Shown: one piece after another, positions 1 to 9,239 of the stretch
Layout of the letters: every line of letters begins with the position of its first letter
Position numbering within the stretch: the stretch's first letter is position 1
Notes under the pieces: model-generated
What the model saw: the letters and a program-made list of their open reading frames with translations, nothing else
Told to the model about the DNA's origin: nothing
Databases searched by the model: none
Assembly (NCBI RefSeq): GCF_016722785.1
Contig: NZ_JAEQNE010000006.1
Location: 331,472-395,471 of the forward strand
Source of the DNA: Ramlibacter monticola
GTDB taxonomy: Bacteria > Pseudomonadota > Gammaproteobacteria > Burkholderiales > Burkholderiaceae_C
Length of the DNA stretch: 64,000 nucleotides
Direction of reading: 5' to 3'
Translations under genes and position numbers: made by a program

Positions 1-610
1 ACAGCTGCTCCAGTTCGGCGTCCAGCGGCAGCAGGCGCTTGTCGGCCTTCAGGTGCGGCAGCAGCTCGGCGCGCAGGTCCACCAGGAAGCGCATGCCCTC
101 GGGGAAGGCGGCGAAGCGTTGCAGCAGGCGCGCGCGCGGGGACAGCAGCGCGCGGCGCAGGCGGATTTCCGCCGCGCCCTCTTCCGGCGTGCCCTGGGCG
201 GCTTCGTACTGTTCGCGCACGGAGCGGATCTTCTTCGGGTCGGGGCCGAACTGCTCGCTCATGAGGAGCCAGGCGTCGCGCTGCTGTTCCGCCGTCGCGG
301 TGCGGTACCAGAGCGAGAAGGCCCTGGCGCGCCGGCCGCCCTCGACCTCGCTGGCGCGCGGGTCCACGATGGCCTGCAGTTCGGCCAGGGTGCGGCGCAG
401 CACGCGCGGCGACAGCGCCTCCTGGCCGCGGCGCAGGGTCGCCTGCAGGCGCTCGCGCGTGCTGCGGCCTCCCGGCAGGGCGGGCGCCTCCAATGTCGGG
501 GAAGAAGCCCCGGGTTTGGGCTCCCGCAGGGTGGCGCCGCCGGCGGCCCTCAGTTCGAAACCGGGCCGCCAGAGGGAGACGCCGCGTGCAATCCAGTCGA
601 CGGGACTCAT
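1..610 (-). CDS. Malonyl-CoA decarboxylase, N-terminal part (runs off the window)
   Basis: Starts at the ATG at 610 and reads leftward off the window edge, so only about 203 residues are visible. The visible part matches the helical N-terminal domain of malonyl-CoA decarboxylases, including the GMRFLVDLRAELL segment that corresponds to GVRFLVQLRADLL of the human enzyme (seen). The family converts malonyl-CoA to acetyl-CoA and CO2; the catalytic acetyltransferase-like domain lies outside the window. A FadR-type GntR gene sits 46 bp upstream on the same strand, the arrangement of mat malonate-utilisation loci (matR, then matA). A malonyl-CoA synthetase and a dicarboxylate carrier would be expected to the left. 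Function is quite secure; operon membership is inferred. Confidence 0.85.
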   Translation of the reverse strand, partial: MSPVDWIARGVSLWRPGFELRAAGGATLREPKPGASSPTLEAPALPGGRSTRERLQATLRRGQEALSPRVLRRTLAELQAIVDPRASEVEGGRRARAFSLWYRTATAEQQRDAWLLMSEQFGPDPKKIRSVREQYEAAQGTPEEGAAEIRLRRALLSPRARLLQRFAAFPEGMRFLVDLRAELLPHLKADKRLLPLDAELEQL

Positions 611-656
611 GGCACCACCTTCGCTGCAATGTGGATGAACCGGACGCGAGCAACCC

Positions 657-1322
657 TCATGCCAACCTCGGCCGTTGGGCGCGCGCCAGCTCGCGCAGCG
701 CGCTGCGCTGGCGTTGCAGGTGGGTGCGCATGGCGGCCTCGGCGCCCTCGGCGTCGCGCGCCTTCAGGGCGGCGAAGACGGCGAGGTGCTCGCTGAGGCT
801 CTGCTCCAGGCGGCCGGGCGCATGCAGCTGCTGCAGGCGCGCCAGCTTGACGATCTTGCGCAGGTCGCCGATCACCATGGCCAGCCAGCGATTGCCGGCC
901 AGCGCGATGATCATCTCGTGGATCGCGAAGTTGGCCTGGTAGTACTCGTTGATCCGCCTGGCCCTGGCGTGCTTCGAGAGCTTCTGGTGCAGGTCTTCCA
1001 GCACCTGCAGGTCGGCGTCGGTGGCGTGCTGGGCGGCCTCGAAGGCGCAGCGCCCTTCCAGCAGGGCGAGGACGGGGAAGATCTCGTCGAGGTCCTGCTC
1101 GGTCACCTCGTTGACGAAGCAGCCGCGGCGCGGCTCGTGCCGGACCAGCCCCTCCACGGTGAGCACCTTGAGCGCCTCGCGCAGCGGCGTGCGCGAGATG
1201 GCCATCTGCTCGGCGAGCCGCACCTCGTCGAGGAAGGTGCCGGGGGCCAGCTCGCCCGCGAAGATGCGCTCGCGCAGCTGCGCCGCGACTTCGTCGTGCA
1301 GGGAGTTGTGGACCAGGCGCAT
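657..1322 (-). CDS. GntR-family regulator, FadR/FCD subfamily (MatR-like)
   Basis: A 221-residue protein with an N-terminal winged helix (about residues 5-70, with SRTPLREALKVLTVEGLV as recognition region) and a C-terminal all-helical FCD ligand-binding domain (about 85-210). Length is normal for the family. It is directly upstream of malonyl-CoA decarboxylase on the same strand, so malonate or malonyl-CoA is the likely effector, as for MatR in rhizobia; this is inference from position. The upstream region 1335-1363 carries three AATTA repeats that may be its operator. No strong ribosome binding site is visible before the ATG at 1322. Confidence 0.85.
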   Translation of the reverse strand: MRLVHNSLHDEVAAQLRERIFAGELAPGTFLDEVRLAEQMAISRTPLREALKVLTVEGLVRHEPRRGCFVNEVTEQDLDEIFPVLALLEGRCAFEAAQHATDADLQVLEDLHQKLSKHARARRINEYYQANFAIHEMIIALAGNRWLAMVIGDLRKIVKLARLQQLHAPGRLEQSLSEHLAVFAALKARDAEGAEAAMRTHLQRQRSALRELARAQRPRLA

Positions 1323-1334
1323 GGCGGGGCTCGC

Positions 1335-1363
1335 GATAATTTCCTGTAATTACGGATAATTAT
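1335..1363 (-). promoter_or_regulatory. AT-rich phased repeats, putative GntR operator/promoter
   Basis: In a very GC-rich surrounding, three AATTA/TAATTA elements lie about 10-11 bp apart (one helical turn) just upstream of the GntR start codon at 1322. The block could be the -10 region of the GntR-decarboxylase operon, an autoregulatory site, or both. No experimental support. Confidence 0.4.
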
Positions 1364-1494
1364 GGACCTCGCCGGCGCGGCGTGGGCGGATTCGATGTAG
1401 AAGGAAACCCCTGAAGCGTGTGGGCTCCGCCGCGCGTTTGCGGGGCGGAAGGGGACTACGCCGGGCAGCCGGTGCCCGGCGGGGCGCGCAGGCC

Positions 1495-2328
1495 TCAGCG
1501 GGCCGCGGGGCGGCCGGCGGTGTCGTCGCGGGTTTCGGCCCAGACCCAGATCAGCACGCCGGCGAAGATCATGGGGATGCACAGCCACTGCCCCATGCTC
1601 ATCTTCATGGCGAGGATGCCCAGGTGGGCATCCGGCTCGCGGAAGTATTCCGCCGTGAAGCGGGCGACGCCGTAGCCGACCAGGAAGGCGGCGGAGACCT
1701 GCGCCTCCTTGCGCGGCTTGCGGGCGTAGAGCCACAGCACGATCCACAGCAGCACGCCTTCCAGCAGCAGTTCGTAGATCTGGGAGGGGTGGCGCGGCAC
1801 GGCGGTACCGCTCTGCGGGAACACCATGGCCCAGGGCAGGTCGGGGTCGGCCGCGCGGCCCCACAGTTCGCCGTTGATGAAATTGCCGAGACGCCCTGCC
1901 CCCAGCCCCGGCGGCACGCAGGGAGCGACGAAGTCCATCAGCTGCCAGAACGGTTTGCCGCGGCTGCGGGCGAACCAGATCTGCGACACGATGACGCCGA
2001 TCAGGCCGCCGTGGAAACTCATCCCGCCCTGCCAGACGAAGAGGATCTCCAGCGGATTGGCGAGGTAGAAGGCGGGTTTGTAGAACAGGCAGTAGCCGAG
2101 TCGCCCGCCCAGCACCACCCCCAGCACGCCGGCGAAGAGCATGTCTTCCACGTCCTTGCGCGACCACGCGCCGGGCCCCTGGAGGGAGCGGAAGGGTTCG
2201 TGCTTGAGGCGCAGGTTCGCCAGCAGCATGAAGAGGCCGAACGCGAGCAGGTAGGTCAGCCCGTACCAGTGGATGGCCAGCGGGCCGAGCTGCAAGGCGA
2301 CCGGATCGATCTTCGGGTGGGTGAGCAT
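1495..2328 (-). CDS. lgt: Prolipoprotein diacylglyceryl transferase
   Basis: Integral inner-membrane enzyme that transfers diacylglycerol from phosphatidylglycerol to the lipobox cysteine of prolipoproteins. The 277-residue product has about seven hydrophobic segments and the family signature [14 protein letters not shown] in the middle, followed by the conserved HPSQIYE motif. I chose the ATG at 2328 (MLTHPKIDP) because it matches the family N-terminus. A longer reading frame upstream runs into the repetitive palindrome at 2375-2503 and is probably not translated. It is a single gene, downstream of a LysR gene in the same orientation but separated by that repeat. Confidence 0.95.
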   Translation of the reverse strand: MLTHPKIDPVALQLGPLAIHWYGLTYLLAFGLFMLLANLRLKHEPFRSLQGPGAWSRKDVEDMLFAGVLGVVLGGRLGYCLFYKPAFYLANPLEILFVWQGGMSFHGGLIGVIVSQIWFARSRGKPFWQLMDFVAPCVPPGLGAGRLGNFINGELWGRAADPDLPWAMVFPQSGTAVPRHPSQIYELLLEGVLLWIVLWLYARKPRKEAQVSAAFLVGYGVARFTAEYFREPDAHLGILAMKMSMGQWLCIPMIFAGVLIWVWAETRDDTAGRPAAR

Positions 2329-2374
2329 GGGCGCGTATTGTGGCTCAGGGGACGCAGCGTCGGGGCGGAGGCGA

Positions 2375-2503
2375 AAACCCGACAGCCGAACGCAGAGGGC
2401 GCAGAGCAATCGCAGAGGACGCAGAAGAACATCCATTTGAAAGGAAGTCTTTTCTGCGTCTTCTGCGTACCTTTGCGACCTCTGCGTTCGGCTGTCTGGT
2501 TTT
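2375..2503. repeat. ~130 bp imperfect palindromic intergenic repeat
   Basis: The left arm (from AAAACCCGACAGCCGAACGC) and right arm (to GTTCGGCTGTCTGGTTTT) are near-perfect reverse complements. Inside are runs of GCAGAGG/CTGCGT units around an AT-richer centre. It lies after the LysR stop and before lgt. Similar GCAGAGG-rich palindromic intergenic repeats are common in Comamonadaceae genomes (from memory); it may also act as a transcript-end hairpin for lysR. Confidence 0.7.
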
Positions 2504-2511
2504 TCCCCCTC

Positions 2512-3411
2512 TCAGGCCTGCACGCACTCCACGAAGCGTTCCAGCACGGGCGACAGGCTGTCCCACACCAGCGTCGTCTCGCACGACGGCACCTGAGTGC
2601 CCTGCCGGCCCCCGAGCTGGCGGTACACCACGCCGCTGCGCTGGAACTGGCGCACGCTGTCCGGCACCCAGGCCAGGCCCAGCCCCGCCGAGACCAGGTT
2701 GACGATGGTCTGCATCTGGATCGCCTCCTGCGCCACGCGCGGCTCGCGGCCGGCGGCGTGGTACATGCCGAAGATCGCGTCGTGCAGCGACGGCACGATG
2801 CGGCGCGGGAAGATCACCAGCGGCTCCTCCAGCAGGGCCGGCAGCGACAGGCGCGCGGCCCGCGCGAGCGGGTGCGCCTCGGGCAGCGCCAGCACCAGCG
2901 GCTCGCGGGCCACCCGCAGGTGCTGCAGGCCGGCCGGCGCGAAATCCGGCGAGTGCAGCACGAAGCCGGCATCGATCTCGCCGCGCGCGAAGGCTTCCAT
3001 CTGCACGTCGCCGGTCGCCTCGATCAGCTCCATCTGCACCTGCGGATGCCGCGCCCGGAAGGCCCGCAGCCACTGCGGCAGCAGGGCGAAGCCCACGGTG
3101 GAGACGAAGGCGATGCGCAGCCGCCCCAGCTCGCCGCCCGCCGCCGCGCGCGCCTGCGCCGGCAGGCCCAGCGCCCGCGCGAGCAGCTCGCGCACCTGCG
3201 GCAGCAGCGCCTCGCCGGCCGGGGTGAGGCGCACGCTGCGCTTGGTGCGCTCGAACAGGCGCGCGCCCAGCAGGCGCTCCAGCTGCGCGATGCCCTGCGT
3301 CAGCGGGGGCTGCGTCATGTGCAGGCTGCGGGCGGCGCGGCCGAAGTGCAGCGCCTCGGCCACGGCCAGGAACTGGCGCCACAGGCGCAATTCGATCAGC
3401 GGTTCACTCAT
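2512..3411 (-). CDS. LysR-type transcriptional regulator, divergent from ilvD
   Basis: A 299-residue LysR protein: N-terminal winged helix ([21 protein letters not shown], about residues 14-34) and a C-terminal periplasmic-binding-protein-like effector domain. I use the ATG at 3411; a GTG two codons upstream is also possible. It is transcribed away from ilvD with an intergenic region of about 96 bp, the classic LysR layout, so it probably controls ilvD and/or itself. The AT-rich stretch around 3421-3447 is the likely binding region. The effector is not evident from sequence. Confidence 0.85.
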   Translation of the reverse strand: MSEPLIELRLWRQFLAVAEALHFGRAARSLHMTQPPLTQGIAQLERLLGARLFERTKRSVRLTPAGEALLPQVRELLARALGLPAQARAAAGGELGRLRIAFVSTVGFALLPQWLRAFRARHPQVQMELIEATGDVQMEAFARGEIDAGFVLHSPDFAPAGLQHLRVAREPLVLALPEAHPLARAARLSLPALLEEPLVIFPRRIVPSLHDAIFGMYHAAGREPRVAQEAIQMQTIVNLVSAGLGLAWVPDSVRQFQRSGVVYRQLGGRQGTQVPSCETTLVWDSLSPVLERFVECVQA

Positions 3412-3507
3412 ACGCACCGCATATTAATCGCCAGTCAAAAATGGATTGGAAGGAATCACGGCGCGGGCGCATACTCCGGGCCTTCCCCGCATCGACGGAC
3501 ATCCGCC

Positions 3508-5202
3508 ATGGACCAGAAAACCATCCAGCTGCGCCTGCGCAGCGCCAACATCACCGAGGGCAAGTCGCGCGCCCCGAACCGCTCCATGTACTACGGCATG
3601 GGCTACAAGGAGACCGACTTCGGCAAGCCGATGGTGGGCGTGGCCAACGGCCACAGCACCATCACCCCCTGCAACAGCGGCCTGCAGAAGCTGGCCGACG
3701 CCGCGGTGCAGGGCATCGAGGAAGCCGGCGGCAACCCGCAGATCTTCGGCACCCCGACCATCAGCGACGGCATGGCCATGGGCACCGAGGGCATGAAGTA
3801 CTCGCTGGTCTCGCGCGAGGTGATCGCCGACTGCATCGAGACCTGCGTGCAGGGCCAGTGGATGGACGGGGTGGTGGTCGTGGGCGGCTGCGACAAGAAC
3901 ATGCCCGGCGGCATGATGGGCATGCTGCGCGCCAACGTGCCGGCCATCTACGTCTACGGCGGCACCATCCTGCCCGGCAAGTGGAAGGGCCAGGACCTGA
4001 ACATCGTCAGCGTGTTCGAGGCCGTGGGCCAGAACGCCGCCGGCAAGATGAGCGACCAGGAACTGAAGGACATCGAGCAGCACGCCATCCCCGGCACCGG
4101 CTCCTGCGGCGGCATGTACACCGCCAACACGATGTCCTCGGCCTTCGAGGCGATGGGCATGTCGCTGCCCTATTCCTCCACCATGGCCAACCCGCACGAC
4201 GAGAAGCAGAACTCGGCGAAGGAATCGGCCAAGGTGCTGATGGAAGCCATCCGCAAGGACCTGAAGCCGCGCGACATCGTCACGCGCAGGTCGCTGGAGA
4301 ACGCGGTGGCGGTGATCATGGCCACCGGCGGCTCCACCAACGCGGTGCTGCACTTCCTGGCCATCGCCCATGCGGCGGGCGTGGAGTGGACCATCGACGA
4401 CTTCGAGCGCATCCGCAAGCGCACGCCCGTGATCTGCGACCTCAAGCCCTCGGGCAAGTACCTCGCGGTGGACCTGCACGAGGCGGGCGGCATCCCGCAG
4501 GTGATGAAGCTGCTGCTGAACGCCGGTCTGCTGCACGGCGACTGCATCACGATCACCGGCAAGACCATCGCCGAGACGCTGAAGGACATCCCCGACCAGC
4601 CGCCGGCGGGCCAGGACGTGATCCGCACGATCGGCAACCCCATGTACAAGGAAGGCCACCTGGCGATCCTGAAGGGCAACCTCTCGCCCGAAGGTGCGGT
4701 GGCCAAGATCACCGGGCTGAAGAACCCGGTGATTACCGGCCCGGCGCGCGTGTTCGATGACGAGCAGTCGGCGCTGCAGGCCATTCTGGACGGCAAAATC
4801 CAGGCCGGCGACGTGATGGTACTCCGCTACCTCGGCCCCAAGGGCGGCCCGGGTATGCCGGAGATGCTCGCGCCGACGGGCGCGCTCATCGGTGCGGGGC
4901 TGGGCGAGAGCGTGGGCCTGATCACCGACGGCCGCTTCTCGGGTGGCACCTGGGGCATGGTGGTGGGCCACGTCGCGCCGGAAGCGGCGGCGGGCGGCAC
5001 CATCGCCTTCGTGCACGAGGGCGACTCGATCACCATCGACGCGCACCAGCTGAAGCTGCAGCTCAACGTGACGGACGAGGAGATCGCGAAGCGCCGCGCC
5101 AACTGGACGCAACCGGAGCCACGTTACACCCGCGGCGTGCAGGCCAAGTTCGCGTTCAACGCGTCGAGCGCCAGCAAGGGGGCGGTGCTGGATCACTTCT
5201 GA
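3508..5202 (+). CDS. ilvD: Dihydroxy-acid dehydratase
   Basis: Catalyses dehydration of 2,3-dihydroxyisovalerate and 2,3-dihydroxy-3-methylvalerate in valine, isoleucine and leucine synthesis. The 564-residue protein is full length and carries the conserved iron-sulfur cysteine motifs: [19 protein letters not shown] and [14 protein letters not shown], plus the C-terminal GRFSGGTWG motif near the active site. The start at 3508 ([12 protein letters not shown]) gives a family-typical N-terminus; an upstream in-frame extension is a shadow over other genes. A strong intrinsic terminator follows 29 bp after the stop, so it is monocistronic. Confidence 0.97.
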   Translation: MDQKTIQLRLRSANITEGKSRAPNRSMYYGMGYKETDFGKPMVGVANGHSTITPCNSGLQKLADAAVQGIEEAGGNPQIFGTPTISDGMAMGTEGMKYSLVSREVIADCIETCVQGQWMDGVVVVGGCDKNMPGGMMGMLRANVPAIYVYGGTILPGKWKGQDLNIVSVFEAVGQNAAGKMSDQELKDIEQHAIPGTGSCGGMYTANTMSSAFEAMGMSLPYSSTMANPHDEKQNSAKESAKVLMEAIRKDLKPRDIVTRRSLENAVAVIMATGGSTNAVLHFLAIAHAAGVEWTIDDFERIRKRTPVICDLKPSGKYLAVDLHEAGGIPQVMKLLLNAGLLHGDCITITGKTIAETLKDIPDQPPAGQDVIRTIGNPMYKEGHLAILKGNLSPEGAVAKITGLKNPVITGPARVFDDEQSALQAILDGKIQAGDVMVLRYLGPKGGPGMPEMLAPTGALIGAGLGESVGLITDGRFSGGTWGMVVGHVAPEAAAGGTIAFVHEGDSITIDAHQLKLQLNVTDEEIAKRRANWTQPEPRYTRGVQAKFAFNASSASKGAVLDHF

Positions 5203-5231
5203 GCGCGGGCCGGTGCCCCCCCAGAAAGAAG

Positions 5232-5257
5232 AAAGCGGCCCGCACGGGCCGCTTTTT
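5232..5257 (+). terminator. Rho-independent terminator of ilvD
   Basis: Perfect 10-bp stem AAAGCGGCCC / GGGCCGCTTT with a 4-base loop, ending in a run of T residues. It lies immediately after the ilvD stop. Confidence 0.9.
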
Positions 5258-5350
5258 CTTGGCTCTTCACCGAATTCGGGGAACCAACGCGAAGTGCGGC
5301 CGACGGCTACCACGGTTCGCCGGTTGCCTCCGACCCGGACCAGGACGTGA

Positions 5351-5673
5351 CCGTCCGCCTCTGCGACTGTCCCCCGGCGCGGATGAAAAGCGTGCCCCAG
5401 TTTGGCGCCGCGCCCGCGCCTCCTCCTTTATGTCGCCGAGTCGGACGATCACGCCCTGGTCCTCCGCGGCGCGGGTGCAAGCGCACCGTCCATCAGTGAG
5501 CGCGCTTCGAGCGTCGGCGACCGCGTCAACCGAAGCCGCCCCCTTGCGACCGACACGCTGCAGGACCAGTCCGTGGCTGTCCGGCTCAGCGACATCAAGG
5601 AGGAGGCGCGGGCGCGGCGCCGGCACGAGCAACGGTTCTCATCCGCGCCGGGGGACAGTCGCTGAGACGGACA
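5351..5673. repeat. ~320 bp imperfect palindrome (inverted pair of a repeat)
   Basis: The sequence from 5351 is mirrored, with about 80-90% identity over the outer ~110 bases, by the complement ending at 5673; the centre is near 5512. Matching blocks include GCGACTGTCCCCCGGCGCGG, GCGCCGCGCCCGCGCCTCCT and CTGGTCCT. Because of the symmetry, similar open frames appear on both strands; these are not convincing genes. The rest of 5258-5852 holds no gene that I recognise. It could be two head-to-head copies of a small repeat or a decayed miniature mobile element. Confidence 0.7.
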
Positions 5674-5852
5674 GACACGGGCTGGTCCGGCCCGAGCGGC
5701 GCGACGTCCACCGAACACGGCTCCCAGCGGTTGCCTACCAACTCAATACCCGGTCACGGGAGACTTTAGGCTTTGCCACCCCTGCCGATACATTCGCAGC
5801 GTGGGTGTTGCGCTGACCCGTTGAACGCACTAAGAACCCTATTCATTGCGGA

Positions 5853-6833
5853 TCAGCGAACCGGCCCCTGGCGCGAAAGCATCACCTCGCGCCCCGACGG
5901 GTCGAGGACCAGCCCCGTCAGCGAGTCGACGCCGGCCTTGGGAGCCACACGCCGGAACGTGAGGCCGGCGTCCCCGCTGCGCAGCAGTGAGCCATCGACC
6001 GAGGCAGCGACCACTCCGCCGCCGTTGGTCTTTTCCTGGATGGCGACGATGGATGCGGCCGTGCCGCTGTCCACCCGGGTCCAGCCGCCCACGCCGTCGG
6101 CGCTGCGGTAGACGGTCCCGCGCAGGCCCGCGACGAGCACGCTGCCGTCGGCCAGGCCGGCACCTGTCCAGAACGATCCTTTGTAGCCGGTCGCGACGTA
6201 GCTCCAGCCCTGCCCGCGGTCCACGGACCGCAGCAGCGTGCCGCGCTCGGAGGTCGCATAGAGCTCGCCGCGCGGCGTGGCGAACAGGCCGTACAGGTTC
6301 AGGTCGGCCTTCTTCGCGCCCTCCGGCGTGGGCAGCACGACGGGCGTCCAGGTGCGCCCGCCGTCCCGGGTCGCCAGCACCAGCGACCACAGCCCCACGG
6401 CCACGCCCTCGCGGGCGTCGAAGAAGTGCACGCCGAACAGGGGCCTGTCCTCCTGCAGGGACTGGCGCTGGACGGTCCAGGACTCGCCGCCGTCGCTGGT
6501 GTGCAGCACCACGCCCCAGTGGCCGACCGCCCAGCCCTCGCGCGCATCGGCGAAGCTGACGGCGTTCAGCTGCACGTCCACCGGCACGCTGGCGGCCTGC
6601 CGCCACGATGCACCGTCGTCGTCGGAGAGCAGCACGACCCCGTGGTCGCCCACGGCCACCAGGCGCGCGCCGGCCCGGGTGCCGGCCAGCAGCTTGGCGC
6701 TGGCGGCGTGCGCCACGCGGGCGGCAGCCTGGATGCGGGGCACAGCCCCCTCGGCGGCCACCGCGTCGCCCGTGGCGCCGGCGAGGAGCGCGGCGGCAAG
6801 CAGCGCCGGCGCAAGGCGAAGGACATTTTTCAT
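5853..6833 (-). CDS. YCF48/BNR-repeat exported protein
   Basis: A 326-residue protein with an N-terminal signal peptide (hydrophobic stretch to about residue 25 ending AVAAEG). Repeated beta-propeller motifs follow (SDDDGASW, TSDGGESWTV, TRDGGRTWTP, RSADGVGGWTRV), typical of YCF48-like photosystem II assembly factor relatives. In non-photosynthetic proteobacteria such genes travel with an RND/MMPL exporter and DUF1302/DUF1329 genes, as here. It is the last gene of that leftward operon, 8 bp after the RND gene. A role as periplasmic partner of the exporter is inferred. The start at 6833 places the signal peptide correctly. Confidence 0.85.
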   Translation of the reverse strand: MKNVLRLAPALLAAALLAGATGDAVAAEGAVPRIQAAARVAHAASAKLLAGTRAGARLVAVGDHGVVLLSDDDGASWRQAASVPVDVQLNAVSFADAREGWAVGHWGVVLHTSDGGESWTVQRQSLQEDRPLFGVHFFDAREGVAVGLWSLVLATRDGGRTWTPVVLPTPEGAKKADLNLYGLFATPRGELYATSERGTLLRSVDRGQGWSYVATGYKGSFWTGAGLADGSVLVAGLRGTVYRSADGVGGWTRVDSGTAASIVAIQEKTNGGGVVAASVDGSLLRSGDAGLTFRRVAPKAGVDSLTGLVLDPSGREVMLSRQGPVR

Positions 6834-6841
6834 CGCATCTC

Positions 6842-9226
6842 CTAGTGCTGCAGGATGCCGGGCGCATGCACCGCGGAACGGCGCGGGAACAGCCGTTCCA
6901 GCCACACCGCGAAGGCGGGCAGCGCGGTCATCGCCATGACCATGTTGACCATGAACATGAAGGCCAGCAGCTTGCCCATGTCGGCCTGGAACTTGAGTTC
7001 CGAGAAGGCCCAGGTCGCCACGCCGATGGCCAGCGTGATGGCCGTGAAGATCGTGGCGGTGCCCACTTCCAGGATCGCGTGCTCCACGGCCTTGACCACC
7101 GGCTGGCCGTGCGCCAGGTGCAGCTGCAGCCGGTTGTAGATGTAGAAGGCGTAGTCCACGCCGATGCCCACCGCCAGCACCATCACCGGCAGCGTGGCGA
7201 CGGTGAGCCCGATCTCCAGCTCCTTCATGAACCAGTAGCCGATGAAGGTGCCCACGGTCAGCGGCAGGCAGCAGGCCAGCACGGCGCGGAAGTCGCGGTA
7301 CACCGCGAACACCAGCAGCACGATGGCCGCGTAGACGTACAGCATCATCGGCAGCTCGCTGTGCTCGACCTCCTCGTTGATGGCCGCCAGCACGCCCGCA
7401 TTGCCCGAGGCCAGCCGGATCTTCACGCCCGGCTCCGACTGCGTGTCGCGGAAGGCCTTGACCGCCGCGATCACGCCGTTGATGGTGGTCGCCTTGTGGT
7501 CCGTCAGGAACAGGTGCACCGCCGTCATGCTGCAGTCCTTGCGCATCATGCCGCGCACCCGCGCGATCTCGGTGGCGAGCGCGGCGTAGTTGCCCGGGTC
7601 GATGGGCACGACGCCCATCTTCGGGTTGCCCTCGTTGTAGCCCTCGTTGTACAGGCGCAGCTGGCCCGCGAAGGACGAGATCGACAGCACCCCCGCCACC
7701 GGCTGCATGGCCCAGACGAAGCGGTCCTGGAACAGGCCCATGTTCACGTTGTCGCAGCTGTCCGGGGCCGCCTCGAAGACCACCGTCAGCCAGTCCAGGC
7801 CGGTGTCGTAGTTGCCCGCGATGGCCACGGCATCGCGGTTGAAGCGCGCGTCCGCCCGCAGTTCCGGCGCGCCCGGCTGCAGCGTGCCGATCACGCGGTC
7901 GCGGCTTTGCCACACCGCGCCGACAAACACGGCCGCCACCACCGCGAGGGTCCAGGCCGCGGCCTTCGGCTGCGCCAGCCGCGCCACCACCCGCAGCCAG
8001 CCGGCACGCTGCTCGCGCTGGCGCATGGCGTCGCGGGCGTAGCCGCTGTCGACGCGGAAGAAGGAGGCCGCGATCGGCAGCATCAGCAGGTTGGTGACGA
8101 TCTTGAAGCCGACGCCGAGCGCCGCCGTGATCGCCAGCTCCCGCACCATCGGGATCGGGATCAGCAGCAGCGTGACGAAGGAGACGAAGGCGGTGACCAG
8201 CGCCAGCGTGCCCGGGATCAGCAGGCCCGTGAAGCTGGCCCGCGCCGCCTCCAGGCAGGTCTTGCCGTGCGAGATCTCCCGCACGATGAAGTTGATCTGC
8301 TGCACGCCGTGCGAGACGCCGATGGCGAACACCAGGAAGGGCACCAGCACCGCCAGCGGGTCCAGCCCGAAGCCGAACAGGCGCACGGCGCCGAACTGCC
8401 ACACCAGCGAGGTCAGGGAGCAGACGATGGGCAGGATCGTGAACGGCACCGAACGGCAGTACCAGTACACGGCCAGCGCGGTCAGCAGCAGCGCCACCAG
8501 GCAGAACTCCAGCACCGCGGACGCGCCGGCGGCGATGTCGCCGATCTGCTTGGCGAAGCCGATGATCTGGACCTCGAAGCCGGCATCTTCGAACCTGGCC
8601 CGGATCTCTTCCTCGAGCACGCGGTTGTAGGCCACGTAGTCCAGGTGCGTGCCGTCCTTGTCGGTCTCCGACAGCTCCGCCACCACCATCGCGCTGGACT
8701 GGTCGCGCGACACCAGCGTGCCCACGAAACCGCCCTGCGCCGCGGCGGCGCGGATGCCGGCGATCGTCTCCGGCGTCAGCTGCGCCGGCGAGACCGTCCC
8801 CGCGATCAGCGGGTCGGCGCGGAAGCCGTCCTCGGTGATCTCGTTGACGAAGGTGTTGGGCGTCCAGAGCGACTGCACGCCCACGCGGTCCACGTTGGGC
8901 AGGAAGGTCACGGCCTGCGTCACCTCGTAGAGGCGCTGCAGTCCGGCCTTCGTCCAGATCTCCCCCTGGCGCGCCTTGACCACGATGTTCAGCCGGTTCG
9001 CGCCCAGCGTGTCGTTGCGGTACTGCTGGAACGTGGCGGTGTATTCGTGGTGCAGCGGCATCTGCTTGTCGAAGCCGGCTTCCATGCGCAGTTGCAGGGC
9101 GAACCAGCCCATGACCGCGGTGATCGCGGCCATGGCGAGCAGCAGGGCGGCGCGATGCCGGAAGCAGAACGCTTCCAGCCGCGCGAGCAGGCGGGCGCCC
9201 GCGCCGGGGGGAGTGGAGGTGCTCAC
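6842..9226 (-). CDS. RND/MMPL-family exporter
   Basis: A 794-residue inner-membrane transporter with the RND plan: a transmembrane helix near the N-terminus, a large periplasmic loop (about 50-250), five to six helices (about 255-420), a second periplasmic loop and a second helix bundle (about 625-780). It resembles the MMPL/HpnN branch that exports lipids or hydrophobic compounds. The start is a GTG at 9226 with no clear ribosome binding site, 13 bp after the DUF1302 stop. The substrate is unknown; it is likely coupled to the DUF1302 outer-membrane protein and DUF1329 protein encoded next to it. Confidence 0.88.
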   Translation of the reverse strand: MSTSTPPGAGARLLARLEAFCFRHRAALLLAMAAITAVMGWFALQLRMEAGFDKQMPLHHEYTATFQQYRNDTLGANRLNIVVKARQGEIWTKAGLQRLYEVTQAVTFLPNVDRVGVQSLWTPNTFVNEITEDGFRADPLIAGTVSPAQLTPETIAGIRAAAAQGGFVGTLVSRDQSSAMVVAELSETDKDGTHLDYVAYNRVLEEEIRARFEDAGFEVQIIGFAKQIGDIAAGASAVLEFCLVALLLTALAVYWYCRSVPFTILPIVCSLTSLVWQFGAVRLFGFGLDPLAVLVPFLVFAIGVSHGVQQINFIVREISHGKTCLEAARASFTGLLIPGTLALVTAFVSFVTLLLIPIPMVRELAITAALGVGFKIVTNLLMLPIAASFFRVDSGYARDAMRQREQRAGWLRVVARLAQPKAAAWTLAVVAAVFVGAVWQSRDRVIGTLQPGAPELRADARFNRDAVAIAGNYDTGLDWLTVVFEAAPDSCDNVNMGLFQDRFVWAMQPVAGVLSISSFAGQLRLYNEGYNEGNPKMGVVPIDPGNYAALATEIARVRGMMRKDCSMTAVHLFLTDHKATTINGVIAAVKAFRDTQSEPGVKIRLASGNAGVLAAINEEVEHSELPMMLYVYAAIVLLVFAVYRDFRAVLACCLPLTVGTFIGYWFMKELEIGLTVATLPVMVLAVGIGVDYAFYIYNRLQLHLAHGQPVVKAVEHAILEVGTATIFTAITLAIGVATWAFSELKFQADMGKLLAFMFMVNMVMAMTALPAFAVWLERLFPRRSAVHAPGILQH

Positions 9227-9239
9227 GATGGGAGGACGC

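Noticed and set aside
5259..5816. Open frames on both strands between ilvD and the YCF48-like gene
   Set aside because: They are mirror images caused by the palindrome, have no family resemblance or good ribosome binding sites, and are explained by the repeat.
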